DNA of 64,000 nt from Gymnothorax reevesii. Taxonomy: Eukaryota > Chordata > Actinopteri > Anguilliformes > Muraenidae. Made by a program: the position numbers and the translations under genes. Below the pieces are notes generated by a model, which was given only the letters and a program-made list of their open reading frames with translations, was not told the DNA's origin and made no database searches. The DNA is taken from assembly GCA_029721435.1 (NCBI GenBank), contig CM056576.1:66979876-67043875 (forward strand), read 5' to 3'. Position 1 is the first letter of the stretch. Each line of letters opens with the position of its first letter. Shown here piece by piece: positions 47,201-56,488 of the stretch.

Positions 47201-50200
47201 AAAGCTACTGTAACTGGTTTTGTCATTTTTGCTAGCTTCCTGTCCGTCGCTGAAGTAAGCAGTTCCCGCCCCCATCCCCAGCCGCACATGAACGCGTATC
47301 AGTTTCCGACAGGCAGAGATGGAGAGCAGTGACCATGGCAGCGACTTGGTTACAATAAAAGTACAATTTTAACAAACACTGTTATTGTTATTTGAAAGCC
47401 ACACTGAAAACGTGGACCAATGGCACATTACATCCAAACAGAAACTTTGGTATGAATGGCCTTTTGAAGGCATTTGCAAAAGCTAGCTAGTGTCCTAGAG
47501 CCACACCAACCAGTAATGGCACAGTAGTATCCCTGAATATGGTGAGGAGATTGCTGATACAAAAAAATTACTTGATTGTCTAATCAAGAACATTTTTCTG
47601 CTAGCTATTTTAAAGCATTTTTTCCCCCTCCTGTTAATACATGCCATTGCAAAGATGGTTCAGCCTACTTTTGTCAGAACAAATATAGCTACCAAGTTCT
47701 GCTATCGTTACACAGCTAATCAAGCTGTCATCGGCCACAAACGATGTCTGCACATTTATAAACTAACATTAAGCAGGATTTAAAACCTCCAACAGGACTA
47801 CCCTAGATTAATGAAACTGCGTAACAACTACAGAGTAAAACATGGCTTACCTGCCCAGTAGCCGCAAGGCCAACTGCACAGCGCTTTTTAGACCCCTGGA
47901 TTCCTTCAGTTTTCTCCACCTCCTGAAAGCAGCACCGATACAAACATGGCACTGGACCATCTCCCATTTTCTCTTACTTGACTATCTGTTCCTCTGCCAG
48001 TTCTTGGCACACACAAACAGACAAAGCACCATCTCTCGTAGCGCTGGGATTGGAAGCTTAATCTGTTCTGCCATGGTCAATAATTCATTCTTCTTTTAAT
48101 GATTTTCCAGCAGGCTTTGCACTAACAAGACAGATTCTGCTCTCTGTGTGTTCACAAGTAGGGAGGACTGCCTCTATGGCGTTCTCTCACCTTATTGGAT
48201 AGAGGCAGCGGGTTACTCCAGAATTTTATAGACTGCTTTACTGCTGAGGGCCGTGACTGAGAGACCTGTTTAAAGGACCAGATACTCCATCTCTGTTGGA
48301 AAGTGGAGCTATTCAACGCTTAAAAAATCAAAAATAAATAAAATCACTTACAGCAGCTTTAAGCTCTATTTTTGTGCTGGCACAAGGGTGGTGCCCATCT
48401 GTAGTGCAGGTGCAATGACATTTTTGTGCATTGTAAGGTAAATTCTGCGCATTTATGCCAGTTTGGTATTTTTGGGGATCTAAATGCATGGACTCCTGTC
48501 AAGATGGGCGAGAAGGCTCTTTGGAGGGTACATTGATAAAGATACGCCAGTCTAATGCAATCATGATGGGTCATTTGAACTCAAATGATGGATATCTCCA
48601 ATTTTTTTTCACAAACAGCCCATCAGTATGGATTTTATGGGCCTCTGAAAAAATGGCCAGTAGGGGTGCTTTTCAAAACATGCTGTTGGAAAAAGTCATA
48701 TCTTTGATTCTATCGCCATGTTTCCATCCACACGTACTTTTGTGAATTAAGTCATATCGAATTAAAAATGTCCTATGTAAACGGTGAAATTCGACTTGAT
48801 TTCAGGAATATCGACACAAAGTTTAAACTATTGATCTGATCGGATTTTCTCCTGATCAGTAAAAGGCTTATGCGATAAAAGCTGATGGAAACATTATTAG
48901 CTGAATAAATATGCCTCTGCATCGTGACGGTGTTTTGATGCCGTTGTTGTTTTCTGATAATGGTTTGCTATGTTGCTAATAGCGGGCACATAAGCAAGTA
49001 CAACTTGTGCAGTTATCATCATTTGGTTGTAGACCCCATCCATTTAGGGTAACTAGCTAAATTAGTCAGCTAACGCACTACTTTTGTTCACTTAAAAGTT
49101 CTGCAATTCAGTGCGAAAATGAATGGAAAATGCTTAAAATGTCAAATCTATTCAGTACACCAATTTGATTGCATAACAGCATGTGACGTCATTACGCAAA
49201 ACTTTTTATTCGCTTTAATGCCGTTAGATGGAAAACATTTTCACCTGCTTTTTTTCGCATGAATATTTTTGGTGAACTTTTGATGGTTCGATTGACAAGT
49301 GGATGGAAACATCGCTTATGACAGATACAGATCTGGAAAGTGGCTTGGTCCTTGACATGAACCTTGCTCTAGGCTGACAATCTTTAAAGGTTGCGTGTAT
49401 CAGTGGTGAATGCCATGGAATGTAAGGTCAAAGTTGGGGTTCCCAAAAATATTTTCCACTTTTTCAATCCTAATTACTCACTGATAGTTGGAAAGAGTGA
49501 TCAACTGATGCCAGGAACCTTTTATTTCAGGTAGATTCTTGCCATTTCTATCAAAAAATCAAAACTTTGAGAGCGTTAATCTGAACAACTACTAAGTTGG
49601 TTGCAGCTGTTGAAGGGCCCAAGTTTAAGGGCCTAGCTCACCCCCGGGGGAAAGTTGCACTGACACCACTTTGCACTTGAGCAGTGTCTAATGACCTGAA
49701 TTACACTGCTATGGCCCAAAAATCCAGTATATAGGCCTGTTTCCCACCAAAAAGCTGGCCTAAAAAGTTGTAAAAATCATTGTTTTTCCAAGCCAAGTGA
49801 AAACACACCTGGCCCATCATGGTCTTGGATTTTATTTGAACTTTGTCCCAAATTTGTTCATTTGACCCAAATAATGGATATCTCAAATTTTTCTGCAAAC
49901 TGCCCCCTGGTTTGGGTTTTATGGACCTCTGAAGAAATGGCCGATAGGGGACTCTTCTCAAAACCTCCTGTAGAAAAATCCGTATCTCTGGCCCTATTTC
50001 TGATACAGGTCTAGGGTTTGGATGGATTTTTAATATGAAGCTTCCTCTAGCACCACTATCATTTACGATGGTTGTATCTGTTTTTGTTTCCATGGAAACT
50101 GCTTCATCCTCGAGAGTCTGTGTGTAAACGGTCTCTGCACTTAAACGCCATGAAATCCAACAGCCATCACATCCTCATCCCCTAATCTCCCCAACAATAT

Positions 50201-53200
50201 TAATCGTAGGCAATTCCATAATCAGAAACATTTGTTTCTTCAATTCAGCCCCCCACTGCTTTCCCGGAGCTACAGTCCCCGTTATCTTGGATAAATTCTG
50301 GGGACTTCTACATTCACTCCCATTCTCCATAAACCGAGTATTAGTGCATGTTGGAACAAATGATACTGCTCATCAGCAGTCTGAGGTGACCAAACAGGAT
50401 TTTAACAAGCCTTTTAACTTTAGCAACTATGGAAGTCAGTTTTTATTTCTGGTCCAATTACCACATTGCCCCATGGAGTTCGGTGTTTCAGCAGAATCGT
50501 CAGTCTTCAGTCTGCACGTGGAGCTCGGAGTATCAATTTTATTGACAATTTTAACCAATTTTTGGAACTTTTGTCCCTTCAAAAATGGTGTTCACCCAAA
50601 CAGGCTGGGTAGCCGAATGCTAGCAGCCAATCTGCAGCATGCCGTTCAGTCCTCCTCATGTGACTGACTGTTTGCATTGAATGCTCTCTCCGGAAATTAA
50701 TTCTTCAGTGGTATTGGCTCCGTACACTATATCTACAGTTAGCACCCTCTCTCAGCCCATTGACCCTTTTCACTCCCGCTGCTCACTTATAATTATAGCA
50801 TTTCAGCACCCGTTTGTTTACAGTCTCATGCGTTGTTTTATTTCTGCCAGAGAGGCGCGTGATTCGCAAGTGGTGACAGCGGTAGGCAAGTGGAAGGGGC
50901 GCTGCGTCAGATGACAGACTGGAAGCTCGGCAAATAATTTTATTCGGACCGAAGAAAATGATTGGTCAGACTAAACAGCAATATATAAGAATTGAGTTTC
51001 AACACCTGGTGGATTTCTTGTACATTTTAGTATGCCATACGCTTATTATGAGCATTTTAAGATTACAAAAGTGTAAAAATGCCAGAAAGGTAAGAATTGC
51101 TTTAATTTCAGAAATCCTTAAACTATTGTAATGTGAACACATGACACATTTGGAAACCAGATTGTCCTGTGAACCAGATTGTCGTCTCAATTAATGTAGT
51201 ACAACAATAGAACCACACTACAAATTGCAATCATTTACTTCAATCATTTTACCAGCAAGCAATACTAACAACCAACAAATACCCTCCCCCCCGTACAGAT
51301 ATTCAAATTTGAAGTGAAAAGTTGACGATCATATTGTTCCAGATCATGTTATTCTGCTTCATGCTGTTCTTCATTGTTGTTCTTGATTAACTGTTCTGGA
51401 ACATATTGTTCGGCCTCATATTGTCCTATGACGGTGTCAGAAGGATTGTGACTGCTATATTTGTGATGTACCGGGGGGGAAGGGTATTTGTTGGTTGTTA
51501 GTATTGCTTGGTGGTAAGATGATTGAAATAAATGATTGCAATTTGCAGTGCGGTTCTATTGTTATACTACTATTTCTGAAATTAAATTATGAAATGGACA
51601 TTTTACTCATCCTCAGTGGAGCTCTCTATGCCGACAGGCCTCTTGTTACTTTGATAATTCAAAAACGTCTTCTGCAAAACCAGTGGACTGATTAAGCTGA
51701 AACCTGGCAATAGTGTTGCTACACATGAGTAGATGAAAGTTTTTTTTTTTCAAATCATTTTAATCCAAAATCCAATATGGTTGCCACAGCCTTTACCTTG
51801 AAAATCTTAAAACCTCTCAGAAACCTCTTGAAGGATTTAGTGAAAACTTAAGTGAGTGTTCCTACACATTAGTAGATTAATGTTTGTTCAAATCATTCTT
51901 ATTCAAAATCCAATATGGCCACCACAGCCTTGAATTTGAAAATCTAAAAGCATCTCCTAAACCACCGGACGGATTAAGCTGAAACTTGACACGTGCATTC
52001 CAACACGAGGAGATTAAAGTTTGTTCAAACTATTCTGACCCAAAATCCAATATAGCCGCTACAGTGCTGACCTTGAAAATCTAAAAATGTCCTCTTCTCC
52101 AAAACCACTGGACCGATTTAAGCTGACCCTTGGCATGACAAAAAAGTTTCTTCAGATCATTCTGATCCAAAATCCAATATGGCTGTCACAGCTTTGACCT
52201 CCAAATGTAAAAACATTATCTTCGCCGAAAGCTCTTGACAGATGATGCTGAAACTTGGCAAACATGTTCCTATCCATGTTAATTTCACCTAACAAATCCC
52301 AATTTTACCTATATCTGAGGCATTTCTGGATGCTTTCAACCCAAATTTGGTATGTATGTACTAAGTACCATTATTTGATACACAATACAAATCGGCTGTA
52401 CTTTGCATATTGACCTACATTTTTTGCTCACGTACATTTTGCAGTTGTGCAGTGATCCAGACGGTCAGTCCTGGTGAGCTACAATGCCAAATGGCACTAT
52501 TTCTAAGATTATGGCTTCTGTGGCACAAAATCTAATTACTTTCCCTTTTTCCAAACAATAGATTTCTGTTGAGTTCAGGAACCTGGGCCAAGAGTATCGA
52601 GAGGTGATATCCGATATCTGTCACCGCATGGGTGTGGGAATGGCAGAATTCCTTGAAAAGAAAGTCGGCTCAATGAAAGAATGGGACAAGGTATGTTCAT
52701 TTAGTCTGAACTGTTGATAATTTACATTGAAGTTTAAATTTGGGATTTTCATATGCGATTTCCCAGAGAGATTAAATCCTACTTCCTGGTCAGAAATGGT
52801 GGCAATCGAGCAGATAAATTGTTGGGGCACAAGTTTCCTGTAAAGTGATCATTGATCACAATATGTTGTCATTTATTTTCCTTGTGTAACAAGTGTGGCT
52901 AGAGCCAGTGCATCCATTCGTTATCTAATCTGCTTATGCTTGGTCTTGGTCACTGGAATGCTGTAGCCTATGCCAGCAGCCTGTGAGCCAGAGGCATAAC
53001 TGAGTACTTTGTGACTTTATCATTACTTATAAATAAAAATGACTGCTAACAGGTCTATTTCAAGGAAAGTATTGTGCCCCACCAATTTCCTGCTGGTTGG
53101 AAGCGGACTGTTATCTCATGCAACAGAGTCCTGAACCATCCACTTTTGATGGAGTTGGGAGTATTCATTAAGTTGCACCTGAATTGAAAACTCTTTTCAG

Positions 53201-53959
53201 TAATAAATTGTACCCCTCAATGGGGATTTTGTATTGCCTTCTGGCACTATTTGTTAGTAACAGTTCTTTTTCTATCTGAGTAGAGTGAGTTTGTGACCCA
53301 AAATGTATTCAACTTACACATAAATGCTAGTGGAGTCTTTTTAAACATTGGACTGTTGCTGTTACCTGACTGATCATAGAAACATTAATAAACAGTTATG
53401 TAAAATAAAGCTTAAGTAGGCAATAGATTATACGGAAGAAATGACGTGTCATGAGTGATCCGTTCCAACATTATGCTCCTGCTAGCCTTTTTGGGAACAA
53501 AAATAACAGCTTTTAACCGTCAATTGCACATAGTTTATCGACTGTTGGCAATTCCTTGATATGGACTTTGTTGTCTTCATGAATAAGTGCTATACTTCTA
53601 TGTGATTAAGTACTCGCTTGATGCATTGCTACATGTGAATTTGTGAATGTTGTGTGAATATTGTATGTTGCAGTTACCAGGTGAGTCAAAAACATGGATA
53701 ATCTAGTTTTATTGTGCTGCATTGTTCATTCAGTGTTCTGATGTGAACTTGGTAATGTGGTTTACAGTATTGTCACTATGTGGCTGGGCTGGTGGGCATC
53801 GGGCTGTCTCGGCTTTTTTCCGCCTCGCAATTGGAAGATCCAGAAGTGGGGAAAGATGATGAGTTGGCCAACTCCATGGGCCTCTTTCTCCAAAAGACCA
53901 ACATTATTCGAGACTATCTAGAAGACCAGCAGGACGGACGGGCCTTCTGGCCAAAAGAG
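27578..53959 (+). CDS. FDFT1: Squalene synthase (exons 1-5 of a longer gene)
   Basis: Farnesyl-diphosphate farnesyltransferase joins two farnesyl diphosphates, via presqualene diphosphate, into squalene with NADPH. This is the committed step to cholesterol, at the ER membrane. The joined coding exons are 27578-27676, 40684-40781, 41506-41689, 52562-52690 and 53768-53959: 234 residues of the usual ~417. The first aspartate-rich motif DTVED falls at residues 80-84, the catalytic tyrosine of [10 protein letters not shown] at 171 and the second motif DYLED at 219-223, all at human numbering, so no indels have occurred. The C-terminal half and membrane anchor are encoded beyond 64000. No stop or frameshift is seen in the exons. 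Introns 1, 3 and 5 are greatly enlarged by transposons. Confidence 0.97.
28680..29696 (-). pseudogene. Tc1-like transposase remnant
   Basis: The frame at 29298-29696 keeps the whole N-terminal DNA-binding part: two HTH-like segments ([21 protein letters not shown] and [14 protein letters not shown] with VRRAIH), followed by the linker to [13 protein letters not shown] stop then cuts the frame just ahead of the first catalytic block. The catalytic half (about 28680-29297) is fragmentary and further split by the 28976-29112 insertion. It is inactive. Confidence 0.85.
28976..29112. mobile_element. Small MITE-like insertion in transposon
   Basis: 'tacccctcagccc' (28976-28988) and the near complement 'gggttgaggggta' (29078-29090) are inverted ends of a 115-bp GC-rich block with 'gggcggg' repeats. 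A 20-base tail with 'gtgcattgcac' follows. Other copies of the host family lack this block. Confidence 0.7.
30122..31130. other. Intron 1 sequence, no gene seen
   Basis: Short open frames without recognisable domains. No RNA gene or clear repeat structure found. Confidence 0.5.
31143..31977 (+). pseudogene. Tc1-like transposase fossil
   Basis: Related to the nested element at 5411-7025. Recognisable pieces are a 'gctagcatctgtgatggtat' block (VWGC strand region, 31388-31407), the HMLPSK-type region near 31495 and [15 protein letters not shown] at about 31627-31671, the glutamate block. The tail 'tttctcagtttcaacatgtg' matches the family 3' end. It carries many stops and no intact terminal repeats. 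Confidence 0.75.
31978..33569. repeat. Unclassified interspersed repeat region
   Basis: This begins 'ggtcattccatatgaaatca' and contains 'attttatgggcccccgaaaa', a variant of the block at 48624-48645 and 49918-49934. It also contains the second copy of the 186-310 repeat at 32797-32915. The block 33296-33395 carries 'gtccgtccgttc' motifs. No coding capacity found. Confidence 0.5.
32797..32915 (+). repeat. Dispersed repeat, copy 2
   Basis: Direct match to 186-310. Shared blocks are 'ttatgtttagaaactttt', 'gaggttgagt' and 'ggacatccaacattat'. Confidence 0.7.
33570..34997 (+). mobile_element. hAT element with degenerate transposase
   Basis: The ends 'tagtgatgcgcgggtcg' and the near complement of 'cgacccgggcataacta' are flanked by a perfect 8-bp duplication, gtagacag, at 33562-33569 and 34998-35005. 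The subterminal regions carry 'gggtcggg' and 'gggttggg' repeats. The 1428-bp element retains a fossil of the transposase C-terminus at 34310-34440. Confidence 0.95.
34310..34440 (+). pseudogene. hAT transposase C-terminal fossil
   Basis: In frame from 34310 it reads [20 protein letters not shown], then RRNR, a stop at 34397-34399, then [14 protein letters not shown]. This is the hAT dimerisation (hATC) region, whose hallmark is a T/S-rich SERxFS segment followed by the V/LxFLH helix. Nothing of the catalytic core was recognised upstream. Confidence 0.85.
35006..37344. other. Intron 1 sequence, no gene seen
   Basis: No recognisable coding or RNA features. An (AAT)n stretch lies at about 36174-36190 and a T-rich run near 36366. 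The open frames here have no family signature. Confidence 0.5.
37345..37935. repeat. Fragments of two dispersed repeat types
   Basis: 37387-37427 carries repeated 'gtccgt' (as at 33355). 37755-37780 reads 'gtatagtatataaagatgga', similar to the ends of the element at 55371-55832 ('ctgtataaaaagatggatg'), suggesting a degraded relative of it. Confidence 0.5.
37936..40683. other. Distal intron 1, no gene seen
   Basis: No gene recognised. The block 39440-39790, ending 'catggaatggcccg', resembles the complement of the phrase opening the repeat at 31978. The last ~25 bases before 40684 form a good polypyrimidine tract for exon 2. Confidence 0.5.
40684..40781 (+). CDS. FDFT1: FDFT1 exon 2
   Basis: Starts after 'tttctcctgccag' in phase 0 and reads [20 protein letters not shown] to ALDGELR. 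The last arginine codon is split after two bases. Donor gtaagt. These residues contribute to the prenyl substrate pocket in the family. Confidence 0.97.
41221..41254. repeat. (TG)n microsatellite
   Basis: About 17 uninterrupted TG units in intron 2, roughly 250 bases before exon 3. Confidence 0.95.
41506..41689 (+). CDS. FDFT1: FDFT1 exon 3, first Asp-rich motif
   Basis: Starts after 'atatgtctcag' with the third base of the split codon and reads [20 protein letters not shown] to QVLEDFPT, ending in phase 0 before gtaagt. DTVED (residues 80-84) binds magnesium and the diphosphate of the first farnesyl group in this family. Confidence 0.98.
41690..43583. other. Intron 3, proximal part, no gene seen
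   Basis: AT-rich with T runs at about 42048-42072. The stretch 43370-43460 carries a fragment of the dispersed 'gtccggcg' repeat type. No gene found. Confidence 0.5.
43804..44780 (-). pseudogene. Tc1-like transposase remnant
   Basis: From high to low coordinates: HTH region (about 44520-44780), a damaged catalytic strand region (44148-44480, with [15 protein letters not shown]) and the [17 protein letters not shown] block (43804-44058), where the glutamate expected after SPI is replaced by glutamine. Several frame breaks occur. It is inactive. Confidence 0.85.
44800..44988 (-). mobile_element. tRNA-derived SINE, reverse orientation
   Basis: Read on the minus strand it has the B-box-like 'ggttcaagtcc', the body 'ccatcctgtctctctac' and a tail of 'aaataaaaggaaaaatcc' plus a C-run and A-run. 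It is the same family as the SINE at 24659-24854. Its 5' end abuts the solo LTR directly. Confidence 0.82.
44989..45453 (-). repeat. Solo LTR, Gmr1-like family
   Basis: The 465 bases match the complement of the LTRs at 57776-58272 and 63334-63830 along their length: 'tgttatg' start, 'ctaaaacacatttaatt', the TATA region complement near 45292, and 'tattcacattaca' end. It is clearly diverged and about 30 bases shorter near the U5 end. Flanking 4-5 bp do not match, so the target duplication has decayed or been deleted. Confidence 0.88.
45654..47198. other. Intron 3 sequence, no gene seen
   Basis: No recognisable gene. A-rich run at about 45798-45822. Open frames lack any family signature. Confidence 0.5.
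47203..48358. mobile_element. piggyBac-like non-autonomous element
   Basis: The inverted ends 'agctactgtaactggtttt' (47203-47221) and the complement of 'aaaatcacttacagcagct' (48340-48358) are each bounded by TTAA (47199-47202 and 48359-48362), the piggyBac target. The interior 1.1 kb has no transposase. Confidence 0.72.
48571..48714 (+). repeat. Dispersed repeat, copy A
   Basis: Direct repeat of 49858-49997. Shared blocks are 'atggatatctc', 'gggttttatgg-cctctga' and 'aaatggcc-ataggg'. Unknown family; non-coding. Confidence 0.75.
49858..49997 (+). repeat. Dispersed repeat, copy B
   Basis: Matches 48571-48714 in the same orientation, about 1.29 kb downstream. A weaker relative occurs near 32105. 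Confidence 0.75.
50178..50670 (+). pseudogene. LINE ORF1 esterase-domain fragment
   Basis: One frame reads [10 protein letters not shown] (GDS-like first block), [14 protein letters not shown], then [19 protein letters not shown] (the GxND block) and finally [19 protein letters not shown] (the DxxHP-type block, here with N instead of D). This is the SGNH hydrolase-like esterase domain found in ORF1 of CR1/L2-type fish LINEs. The middle part is diverged and no ORF2 follows. It is a dead fragment in FDFT1 intron 3. Confidence 0.78.
51196..51570. mobile_element. Foldback element, ~95-bp arms
   Basis: The left arm 51196-51291 and the right arm 51477-51570 are near-perfect inverted copies, for example 'actaacaaccaacaaatacc' and 'ggtatttgttggttgttagt'. 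Both arms end in C7/G7-type runs facing the centre. The central ~185 bases contain 'attgtt' motifs. No transposase is present. Confidence 0.9.
51655..52265. repeat. ~137-bp tandem repeat, ~4.5 copies
   Basis: The anchor 'aaaatccaatatgg' recurs at 51767, 51905, 52042 and 52169 (spacings 138, 137, 127). Each unit also carries 'gctgaaac-tggca' and 'cacagc-ttgaccttgaaaat'. Ends about 300 bases before FDFT1 exon 4. Confidence 0.88.
52562..52690 (+). CDS. FDFT1: FDFT1 exon 4
   Basis: 43 codons, phase 0 at both ends, from [12 protein letters not shown] to GSMKEWDK (residues 128-170). Acceptor 'ccaaacaatag', donor gtatgt. Contains the [13 protein letters not shown] helix conserved in squalene synthases. 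Confidence 0.98.
52691..53767. other. FDFT1 intron 4, no gene seen
   Basis: 1077 bases, AT-rich, with no recognisable repeat or gene. Confidence 0.7.
53768..53959 (+). CDS. FDFT1: FDFT1 exon 5, catalytic Tyr and second Asp motif
   Basis: 64 codons, phase 0 at both ends. Opens with [14 protein letters not shown], whose first tyrosine is residue 171, the proposed catalytic base region. DYLED is at 219-223. Ends FWPKE before gtatgt. This is the last exon visible in the window. Confidence 0.98.
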
Positions 53960-54089
53960 GTATGTCTCGAAGCCTGAATTTATCCCATGGTTCAGTACAT
54001 TAGTGTCTGATGGCACCTTTGGAAAGCGCCAGTTTGGGCATGCTTCTTGGCAAGGTCACCATAAAAGGGCTTTTTATCCCCCGCCAACA

Positions 54090-54235
54090 CGAAGTCAGAG
54101 ATGTTCACTAGTCTTTTTTTGCAAGTCCAAGTCAAGTTTCAAGTCTATGTGGGGTGAGATTTGGTCAAGTCTCAAGTCTTCGGTCACGAGTCCAAGTCAA
54201 GTCTCAAGTCTCAAAAAAATAAGTCTCATGTCTCT
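54090..54235. repeat. Degenerate 'caagtc' simple repeat
   Basis: Repeats of 'aagtccaagtcaagt' and 'aagtctcaagtct' over ~140 bases, a pattern common at the ends of some fish DNA transposons. Confidence 0.7.
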
Positions 54236-54564
54236 TCTTGTTGTAGTGAGCCTTCCATCATCTGCTGCTATTCGGTCTACTAAGAATACTGCACCGCTAT
54301 ATCTAAGAAATTCAAAGCATTTACTGTATTATCACTCCTTTATCTATTAGCATAAAGCATCAGTACTGATTAGTTGTTTGTTATATGATCACTTTAAACC
54401 GGGTACTGCGATGCAATATGAAGAAAACGCACAATTAATTATTTCCTTTAAAAGAAACTGTATTCTTCCAACATGAACATACAGTTACAATATATCTTGC
54501 CCCCTATTGTGGAGGCTCAGACCGCTCAAAGCGGTCATTATAATTTATATTTTTTCCTTTAACC

Positions 54565-54657
54565 ATGCCAAAATCGTGCAAAGTTGAGGGATGCACAAAC
54601 CATAACCTGGAAACAGGCCGGGTGGTATCTTTTCACGCATTTCTAAGCAAAAACTAA
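54565..54657 (+). pseudogene. Possible THAP-domain fragment
   Basis: A 30-codon ATG frame, MPKSCKVEGCTNHN followed by GRVVSFHAF, resembles the start of a THAP zinc-finger domain: C-x4-C near the N-terminus, then an SFHxF segment. It stops soon after. THAP domains occur in P-like and other transposases and in host proteins; a degraded transposon origin is likelier here. Confidence 0.4.
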
Positions 54658-54955
54658 TCATTAATCACAATGGAACTATCTGGAATCCTGCAAAATATCA
54701 TTATCTGCAGAGACCGTAGTTGTCGCTTTGCCGTCCAAGTGAACTTTTTATTAGTTTGATTCGTACTTTGACAGAGACTTATGATAATGTTGGCAGTCAT
54801 TCCGGAATTGGATTATAGTGGTTAGGCTATCAAATACTATCAGGACTGAATTTAGTCCACCCTTACACATTACACCAAGTGTTTAGAATGTAAGCCAATG
54901 GCTGGTATTCATTCTTCATGAATATGTTTATTCCTGGAATAAAATTTCCCAGATT

Positions 54956-56055
54956 CCCAGGAATCTGCGTAGAAAAAGTGTTGATTCCGCGGAGAACATT
55001 CCTGATTCTGCGGAGAGTAAGTCTTGATTCCCGGCTTGAAAGTTGATTTTCCGCGGGCATAAAAAAAAAACCTAAAATGACCAGTTATAAAGCAAACTTA
55101 TGTAATAATGAAGCAAAATTTCTCTTATGAAATTATTTGCAATACCAAAACACTGCGAAACATTGTGGTTATAAAATAAGCAGCATCAATATTCTTTTTG
55201 TCCCTCTTGAGCAGATTTATTTGCATAACTTATAAAGTGTAAAACATTTCACCAAACTATGGGTAAACGAGGCTTAGTAACTGAACAAGTGCCAAAGATC
55301 AAAGTAAAGATTTAAACAAAGTGTACACTATTCACTGTATCCTCAGGATATTGTAAACGTTACTGCATACCATAGACTGTATAAAAAGATGGATGAAGCT
55401 ACCGTGATGTCACCCACTGGTTTGAAGATGAAGAAGTGAATCGAAGATCCGGGGAGGAACGTGGCTCTGGATCTGACCGTATCGGACGAGGACCAGAGGA
55501 TAGCGACGCCCCAGAAATATATTCTGGCTTTATACTTTATTCTAGTTTATATGGGACCATAATTCACGAAAATGAATGTCATGATATATCGAAGGAGACC
55601 TGAAACTTGCTATACCTAACATAAAATGATGTGAAAAATCATTATTTAAATTAAAAATCAGGTCGGAAAGTAGGATCATTTTCTCATAGACTTCTATTGC
55701 ATTAAACTTCTTTCTGCAACCACTGACGTCGCCATCTGCTGGCCATGAAATAGAATGCCATTCTACCGTACTTCCACATGGGCTTATTTTTTCAAATCAG
55801 GGTGCTGCGTCCATCTTTTTATATCGTTTATGCTGCATACAGCAGAAAAAAATTAATTTCTGTAACCGGCAGCACCAGCTGTGAGTCTTAGATCCCGTTT
55901 ATCTGACCGCAAAATCTAGCGGCCGGGATGAAAAATACATGTAAAATATAAAATTCTGCACCTCGCCCTATATTCCGCGGACTGCATTGATTTCCGCGGA
56001 GGGCTTTGAAATCTGCGGTAAATTCCGCGATCGCGGAATCGCGGACTCCTGGGGG
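54956..56055. repeat. Repeat with 'ccgcgg' ends, invaded by another
   Basis: 'cccaggaatctgcg' (54956-54969) is an approximate inverse of 'cgcggactcctgggg' (56040-56054). Several 'ttccgcgga' motifs follow inward from each end. The element 55371-55832 lies inside it. The family is not recognised; the ends are tentative. Confidence 0.55.
55371..55832. mobile_element. 462-bp TIR element, 8-bp target duplication
   Basis: The ends 'catagactgtataaaaagat' and the near complement of 'atctttttatatcgtttatg' are flanked by a perfect 8-bp duplication, ctgcatac, at 55363-55370 and 55833-55840. Non-coding. The target length fits hAT-type transposition. Confidence 0.85.
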
Positions 56056-56125
56056 GACTAATCATAACACTTACAGACAATGAGAAGTATCAATAGAATC
56101 ATTCATTATAGCAAATATGTGAACT

Positions 56126-56488
56126 TTAAAAGTAGACAGTGGGACCAGTTTGCTTAGTTTTAAGTCCTTTTGCAGACTGTTCCACAGAGGGAGCAGAACA
56201 CATGAAGGCTTTCTTACCAAGGTCAGTCCTTGCCCTTGATACCTCTAACAGAACCACATCCTGGGACTTTAAACTATAGCTGCCTATAGCTTTCTGTACG
56301 ATCAGAGAGCAGATGTAAGGTGGGAGTTTGCCTAATATGGCTTTATAAATAAAAATGTACCAATGGCCAAGTCTCCTTAAGGTCAGTGAAGGCCAACCTA
56401 CTCTTGTGGGCCAACCTACTCTTGGACTAAAGTTGAGTCCATCAGCTTCATTCCATAGTGGTGTATACAAATGTAATGCACCATACAC
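56126..56488 (-). pseudogene. LINE RT C-terminal fragment
   Basis: The minus-strand frame includes VGWPSLTLRRLGHWYIFIYK, AILGKLPPYICSLI, YSLKSQDVVLLEV and RARTDLGKKAFMCSAPS. This is the C-terminal region found downstream of RT in many L2/Rex-like fish LINEs. No RT core or endonuclease is visible. It lies in FDFT1 intron 5 in antisense orientation. Confidence 0.7.

Noticed and set aside
47842..48099. 85-residue frame inside the TTAA-bounded element
   Set aside because: No similarity to a piggyBac transposase or any domain I recognise; treated as chance.
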